Program-made: the position numbers and the translations under genes
The notes under the pieces: generated by a model
The model's input: only the letters and a program-made list of their open reading frames with translations
Told to the model about the DNA's origin: nothing
The model's database searches: none
In this document: positions 31,364 through 35,139 of the stretch, piece after piece
Layout of the letters: each line of letters starts with the position of its first letter
Position numbering within the stretch: the stretch's first letter is position 1
Assembly: GCA_030533415.1 (NCBI GenBank)
Contig: JAUNJE010000030.1
Coordinates: forward strand, 1 to 35,139
Length of the DNA stretch: 35,139 nt
Direction of reading: 5' to 3'
Source: Eubacteriales bacterium
Lineage (GTDB): Bacteria > Bacillota > Clostridia > Oscillospirales > Oscillospiraceae

Positions 31364-31415
31364 CAAAAGGCCGCACCCTTTAGGGGTGTCCAGTTAAGAA
31401 AACATTCTAAGGCGA
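31364..31415. other. Probable ICE/host junction
   Basis: Chromosomal promoter sequence ends at 31363 and the recombinase-derived reading frame ends at 31452. Between them GCACCCTT/AGGGGTGT form an inverted repeat (about 31373-31389), followed by CCAGTTAAGAAAACATTC. Large serine recombinase genes usually end within about 100 bases of their element's end, so the attachment site should lie here. The exact crossover cannot be set without the other end. Confidence 0.45.
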
Positions 31416-31419
31416 GAGA

Positions 31420-31460
31420 GAAACGGTATAGCTTCGGCTATGCCGTTTCTTTCATTTTTG
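31420..31460 (+). terminator. Hairpin beyond the ArdA-recombinase fusion
   Basis: A 13-bp stem GAAACGGTATAGC/GCTATGCCGTTTC with loop TTCG (31420-31449, one mismatch) is followed on the plus strand by TTTCATTTTTG. It abuts the minus-strand stop, so it may end that transcript and also block read-in from the chromosome. Confidence 0.7.
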
Positions 31461-32420
31461 CCTGCTATCAAATACTTTGGACATTTCCAAAATCCCGATA
31501 CCTTTGTAGTAGATATCTACCTCTTGCCTGCGGTTGATTTTGCTATGGGGATCGGTCGCCGCGTGAATGACGATCTTCTCAACGAACTCATGCAGGATAC
31601 GGGGTGTCAGCTCCGGGATATCGGTGTACTGGCGGACAACGGACAGAAACCTATCAACATTGGCACTTTTGCTTTCTGCTTCTTCGATTTCCTCACGGAG
31701 CATTGCAGCCTGTGCCTGCAAGCCAGCCTGTTCCGCTTCATAGTCGGTGGACAGCTTGTGAAAACGCTCGTCTGTCAGCTTTCCGCTGATGTTGTCCTCA
31801 TACAGCCGCTTGAAGATCATATCCAGTTCCGTGATACGCTTCTTACTTTCAGACAGTAGCCTGCGCTTTTTGGCAAGACCTTTATTGCGCTCCTTTACAT
31901 CCATATCCATGACCATTTGAACGAAGCGGTTTTCATGGCTTCTTGCGAAGGACACAATCTCCCGCAGATTTTGAAGGATCAGTTCCTCCAGGATAACCGT
32001 TCGGATGGAGTGTGGTGTGTTGCATACCTGCTTTCCCTTACGGTAACCAGAGCAGATCTCCTGCAGGCTGCCGCAATGGTCGCCCATTTCCATACCAGCC
32101 TGAAACTGTGCGTATTCGCTTTCGCTCATTTCATCCAGCTTCGATGCCAGATAATTCAGCTCGTCCAGATTTTCATATTCACCCAGCTTACTGTAAAGAC
32201 CGTCCACATAGCAGTCATAGTCCGTGATGAACCATTCCTCATAGGGCTGGCCGAAGTCATCCTTCTGGCCGATCCCGATCCGCTTAAACACTTCCTTCAA
32301 TTCCTCGGCGGTGGTGGGAAACTTCACCCACTCGCCCACAAGCTCGCCCTCGTTATATTTCCCAAGATTGGTGATAAAGGCGGCAAAGGGATAATCCTTG
32401 TTGTGATCGTAATATGGCAT
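31452..32420 (-). CDS. Chimera: ArdA N-terminal part fused to serine recombinase C-terminal part
   Basis: Residues 1-120 of this 322-aa frame are ArdA-like antirestriction sequence ('AFITNLGKYNEGELVGEWVK', 'EEWFITDYDCYVDGLYSKLG', 'LNYLASKLDEMSESEYAQF'), ending at 'GDHCGSLQE'. From residue 122 ('ICSGYRKGKQVCNTPHSIR') it becomes the end of the zinc-ribbon, coiled-coil and DUF4368 tail of a large serine recombinase ('LARKRRLLSESKKRITELDM'-like region; 'LTPRILHEFVEKIVIHA'). The catalytic serine domain is wholly absent and the ArdA C-terminus is missing. The join is in frame at about 32055. It starts at an ATG with AAGGAGG. Likely a deletion scar; translation gives a hybrid of unknown activity. 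Confidence 0.8.
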   Translation of the reverse strand: MPYYDHNKDYPFAAFITNLGKYNEGELVGEWVKFPTTAEELKEVFKRIGIGQKDDFGQPYEEWFITDYDCYVDGLYSKLGEYENLDELNYLASKLDEMSESEYAQFQAGMEMGDHCGSLQEICSGYRKGKQVCNTPHSIRTVILEELILQNLREIVSFARSHENRFVQMVMDMDVKERNKGLAKKRRLLSESKKRITELDMIFKRLYEDNISGKLTDERFHKLSTDYEAEQAGLQAQAAMLREEIEEAESKSANVDRFLSVVRQYTDIPELTPRILHEFVEKIVIHAATDPHSKINRRQEVDIYYKGIGILEMSKVFDSRQK

Positions 32421-32432
32421 ATCAGCACCTCC

Positions 32433-32912
32433 TTACAGTTCCGGCGCAGACTTTTCCTTATGGGGCTGCGCCTTGTTTTTCTCCGCACATTCCTTCTTGC
32501 CCTGTTCCAGCCGTTCCCGGATGGAAGGCTTTTTCTCCGGCTCCGCAGGGCGTTCATGATTCCACTCGTCGCCGGAGAGAGAAATATATCCGTGTTCCGT
32601 AAAATGGCCCTGTTCCTCCTGCATGGCGTACTTGCCAAACGGAACAGGGTCGATTGCTTTCAGAAGTTCCGGGGGCAGCAGCATATCCATGTGCTGTGCC
32701 AGATACCGCCATCCCAGATCGTTCAAATCGTGGATATTGGGCTCAAATACGAAATAGTCGATGTTGGACGCAAACTCCTTAAACTGCTCTGGTGTTGTCA
32801 GCTTGAAGGGCGATGCCTGCACCGCCTCCAACAGTTCCCTGTCCTCCGGGGAGAGGGCAGCCACCGCCGCCCTCATTTCAGGTAAATGTTCCAAAGTCTT
32901 ATTTTCTGCCAT
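32433..32912 (-). CDS. ArdA-like antirestriction protein (C-terminal domain type)
   Basis: This is a 159-aa acidic protein. The centre reads 'NIDYFVFEPNIHDLNDLGWR' and 'PVPFGKYAMQEEQGHFTEHG', matching the second half of ArdA proteins (NLDxYxxYPGVxDxxDLGR... FTxxGY). ArdA mimics B-form DNA and blocks type I restriction enzymes during transfer. The first 50 residues ('LSPEDRELLEAVQASPFKLT') are not the ArdA N-domain. A Lys/Glu-rich tail ends the protein. The ATG at 32912 overlaps the topB stop by 14 bases; AAGGAAGG precedes it. The ArdA assignment is by motif only. Confidence 0.6.
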   Translation of the reverse strand: MAENKTLEHLPEMRAAVAALSPEDRELLEAVQASPFKLTTPEQFKEFASNIDYFVFEPNIHDLNDLGWRYLAQHMDMLLPPELLKAIDPVPFGKYAMQEEQGHFTEHGYISLSGDEWNHERPAEPEKKPSIRERLEQGKKECAEKNKAQPHKEKSAPEL

Positions 32913-34998
32913 TGACACCTTCCTTTCTTTTCGGAAATTCCAGCTTGAAATTGATATACTTGCTGCCTGTGTCATCCAGGATCACTGCAGCGTCATAAGC
33001 AGCCTGTTTCTTTTCAGACCACATTCCTTTGACATTGGTACGGCCCTTTTTCAGAAGGTCCGTTGCCATCTTCTTTGTCAGCTCCTTCTTGCGGCTCGTC
33101 CAGAAGCGGTCATTTTTCCAGAGGACGAAACCGCAGGATCGATCCGAACACGCAAAGTTCTTCTTGCCCTCATAAACCGGCTGGCCGCAGCGGGGGCAGG
33201 TACCGATCACTTCCTTCTCCGGGGCAAACAGCTTTTTGCCATCCTCGGAAATGCAGGAATAGGTGGACACGATCTCCCGGACCATCGTGCGGATACCGTC
33301 CATGAAGGTATCCGGGTCAGCGCCGCCTTTTGCAATCTCCGTCAATTTCTGTTCCCATTCCGCTGTCAGCATGGGAGAGGTCAGCGGCTCCGGCAGAACC
33401 GTGACAAGGTTGATACCGGCTTTTGTGGGGATCAGGTTCTTGCCCTTGCGCTCCACAAATCCGGCTGTCACCAGCTTTTCAATGATGGCCGCCCTGGTCG
33501 CAGGCGTGCCAAGACCTTTTCGCTCCGCCTCATCGGGGATATCGTCCTTGCCCGCATTCTCCATCGCGGACAGGAGGGTATCTTCGGTATAGGGCTTCGG
33601 CGGCTGGGTGAAATGCTCGGTAACAGCAACCTCCGCACCGTCAAAAGTCTGCCCTTCGGCGAAGTCCGGGAGCGTATCGCCGCCCCCATCCGCAGGCTTT
33701 TCCTTCAAGAAGGCACGGAAAATGCGGTCGATCTCTCGCCAGCCTTCGGAGATGACGCGCTTGCCCTTTGCGGTGAAGGAATGGCCGCAGCAGTCAAATG
33801 TGGCCGTGACCGTCTCATACACATACGGCTCCGCCGATGCACACAGCAGTTTGCAGCAGACCAAGAGGGACAAATTGCGTTCGCCCAGGGGCAGAGCCTT
33901 GATATCCGCTTTTTCAATCTCCATCGTGGGGATGATGGCGTGATGGTCGGATACGTCCTTGTCGGAGATCATGGCCTCCACCAGCGGGAAGAAGTTGCCG
34001 CTGCCATCAAAGGGCGGCAGCTTTGCCGCCAGGTGGATCACGCAGGAAGCCGTTTCTGCCATGTCGGAGGTCAGATACCGGCTGTCCGTGCGGGGATAGG
34101 TCAGCAGCTTCTTTTCGTAGAGGCTCTGGGCGTAGTCTAGGGTCTGCTTCGCCGTGTATCCGAACAGGCGGTTTGCCTCACGCTGCAAGGTGGTAAGGTC
34201 ATAGAGCTTCGGAGGCTGTTCCTTTTTCTGCTCTTTCGTGACAGAGGTACAGGTGACGGCCGCACCCTTGCACATGGCCGCTGCCTGTTCTGCCTCCGCC
34301 GGATCGGTGAACTTCTCCGACACCGCCTCGGCTCCGTCCAGCGTCAGGCGCAGCAGATGATATTTTTCCTTGTGAAACAGTGTGATCTTTGCGTCACGAT
34401 CCGCCATCATTGCCAGAGTAGGTGTCTGCACACGGCCCACATTCAGGGTACGATGATAGAGAACGGAGAAAAGACGAGTGGCGTTGATCCCCACCAGCCA
34501 ATCCGCTTTCTGGCGGCAGAGGGCGGATTGATACAGGGCTTCATAATCGGCGCCGGGGCGCAGATCAGAAAAACCCTCTCGGATAGCGCTGTCCTCCATC
34601 GAGGAAATCCAGAGGCGAAGGACCGGCTTGCGGCAGCCGGTCATTTCATACACCAGACGGAAGATCAGTTCCCCTTCACGCCCGGCATCACAGGCATTGA
34701 CGATGGTATCCACATCGGGGCGGTCCATCAGGGCACGGAGATTTTCAAAAGCATCCTCCTTGCCTGGTGCCAGCACATAGCGGAACGACTCCGGCAGAAT
34801 GGGAAGATCATCATAGCGCCATTTCTTGAAACGTTCGTCATAGCCGCCAGCATCCATCGGGGATACCAGGTGCCCTACACACCAGGACACAAGAAGGCCG
34901 CTGCCCTCATAAAAGCCGTCGGCCCTGGATGAAGCACCCAGGGCCGATGCGATAGATTTTGCCACACTCGGTTTTTCTGCGATAATCAGTTTACTCAT
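32899..34998 (-). CDS. topB: DNA topoisomerase III (ICE-encoded)
   Basis: This type IA topoisomerase is found in many conjugative elements and is thought to help process transferred DNA. The 699-aa protein has the TOPRIM domain with E8 of 'IIAEKPSVAKSIASALG' and 'DAGREGE' at 104-110, the catalytic Tyr301 in 'LLTYPRTDSRYLTSD', and a C-terminal region with the zinc-ribbon cysteines 'TCPRCGQPVYEG' and 'ACSDRSCGF'. All catalytic motifs are intact. It begins overlapping the DUF4366 stop by several bases and overlaps the ArdA-like gene at its end, so all are in one operon. Confidence 0.95.
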   Translation of the reverse strand: MSKLIIAEKPSVAKSIASALGASSRADGFYEGSGLLVSWCVGHLVSPMDAGGYDERFKKWRYDDLPILPESFRYVLAPGKEDAFENLRALMDRPDVDTIVNACDAGREGELIFRLVYEMTGCRKPVLRLWISSMEDSAIREGFSDLRPGADYEALYQSALCRQKADWLVGINATRLFSVLYHRTLNVGRVQTPTLAMMADRDAKITLFHKEKYHLLRLTLDGAEAVSEKFTDPAEAEQAAAMCKGAAVTCTSVTKEQKKEQPPKLYDLTTLQREANRLFGYTAKQTLDYAQSLYEKKLLTYPRTDSRYLTSDMAETASCVIHLAAKLPPFDGSGNFFPLVEAMISDKDVSDHHAIIPTMEIEKADIKALPLGERNLSLLVCCKLLCASAEPYVYETVTATFDCCGHSFTAKGKRVISEGWREIDRIFRAFLKEKPADGGGDTLPDFAEGQTFDGAEVAVTEHFTQPPKPYTEDTLLSAMENAGKDDIPDEAERKGLGTPATRAAIIEKLVTAGFVERKGKNLIPTKAGINLVTVLPEPLTSPMLTAEWEQKLTEIAKGGADPDTFMDGIRTMVREIVSTYSCISEDGKKLFAPEKEVIGTCPRCGQPVYEGKKNFACSDRSCGFVLWKNDRFWTSRKKELTKKMATDLLKKGRTNVKGMWSEKKQAAYDAAVILDDTGSKYINFKLEFPKRKEGVNGRK

Positions 34999-35139
34999 TC
35001 TTTTCCTCCGTTTCCTCGTCCTCAGTCAGATATTCTTCTTCATCCTCCAGGTCGAAATCATCCAGATCAGCGGGAACTTTCTTTCCCTGCTTCGGTTTCA
35101 GCACCAGGAAATAGACCGCCGCGCCGCCTCCGGCTGCAA
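34991..35139 (-). CDS. DUF4366 family ICE protein (C-terminal end only)
   Basis: Only the last 49 residues lie in the window. They read as the end of a transmembrane helix ('AGGGAAVYFLVLKPKQ') and a strongly acidic tail ('DLDDFDLEDEEEYLTEDEE'), which is the usual end of DUF4366 membrane proteins in Tn1549-like elements. The stop TAA overlaps the topB start (ATGAGTAA). The 5' end is beyond 35139. Confidence 0.7.
   Translation of the reverse strand, partial: AAGGGAAVYFLVLKPKQGKKVPADLDDFDLEDEEEYLTEDEETEEKNE

Larger units (their letters stand above)
31380..35139 (-). mobile_element. End of an integrative conjugative element (partial)
   Basis: DUF4366, topB, ArdA-like and serine-recombinase sequences in this order are typical of Tn1549-like Clostridia ICEs. 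Only one end is inside the window; relaxase, VirB4/VirD4 and other transfer genes would lie beyond 35139. The recombinase at this end is reduced to its C-terminal part fused to ArdA, so the copy may be unable to excise on its own. Confidence 0.8.

Noticed and set aside
32761-34140. Plus-strand 459-aa open frame opposite topB
   Set aside because: Antisense to an intact topoisomerase III; composition is that of a shadow frame.
1-35139. tRNA or rRNA genes
   Set aside because: I saw no cloverleaf-like segment with a T-arm GTTCRA signature, and no rRNA-like stretch in any intergenic region.

Overview
The window looks like chromosome of a Gram-positive Clostridia bacterium, most likely a gut Oscillospirales (Oscillospiraceae-type) organism. 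The reasons are moderate-to-high GC, strong AGGAGG ribosome binding sites, murB-whiA, a DUF1385 protein next to prmC, DUF4317, tandem LytR-CpsA-Psr (LCP) proteins, and an integrated Firmicutes-type conjugative element. Genus is not determined. Almost all genes lie on the minus strand; exceptions are a 53-aa Cys protein, a cytidylate-kinase-like gene, a Thr-rich lipoprotein and a small 57-aa protein.

Layout. 1-3570: an AEC permease, the 53-aa protein, a cytidylate kinase-like protein and a DUF4317 protein, with copies of a palindromic repeat at 1-54 and 2091-2351. 3937-7778: two tandem, paralogous modules, each an ECF sigma factor translationally coupled to a single-pass membrane partner that probably acts as its anti-sigma/sensor. 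Each is preceded by a near-identical ECF-type promoter. 7860-22309: a long co-directional housekeeping block, in transcription order murB, whiA, dnaE, lipoprotein, response regulator, histidine kinase, DUF1385, prmC, recA, recX, rimO, pgsA, with many start/stop overlaps. 22439-25329: two LCP wall-polymer ligases and an 80-aa protein sharing their N-terminal anchor, each with its own 17-bp-spaced promoter. 25396-28577: a 16-Cys ferredoxin, a Thr-rich lipoprotein, a glutaredoxin-like protein, a Nim-like flavoprotein, an orotidine-5'-phosphate-decarboxylase-fold protein lacking its catalytic motif, and a small membrane protein. 28668-30299: a third ECF sigma with a zinc-finger anti-sigma. 30357-30666: a third repeat copy. 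30698-31363: a two-TM protein with a consensus promoter. About 31370-35139: the end of an integrative conjugative element (ICE) with DUF4366 (partial), topB, an ArdA-like gene, and a chimera joining the N-terminal part of ArdA to the C-terminal tail of a large serine recombinase.

The most interesting items are the duplicated ECF/membrane-sensor modules with matching promoters; the hairpin-bounded repeat family whose two arms change in concert; the catalytically stripped OMP-decarboxylase homologue; and the ArdA-recombinase fusion, which suggests that this ICE end was truncated by deletion. All functions are inferred from sequence reading alone; no database search was possible.
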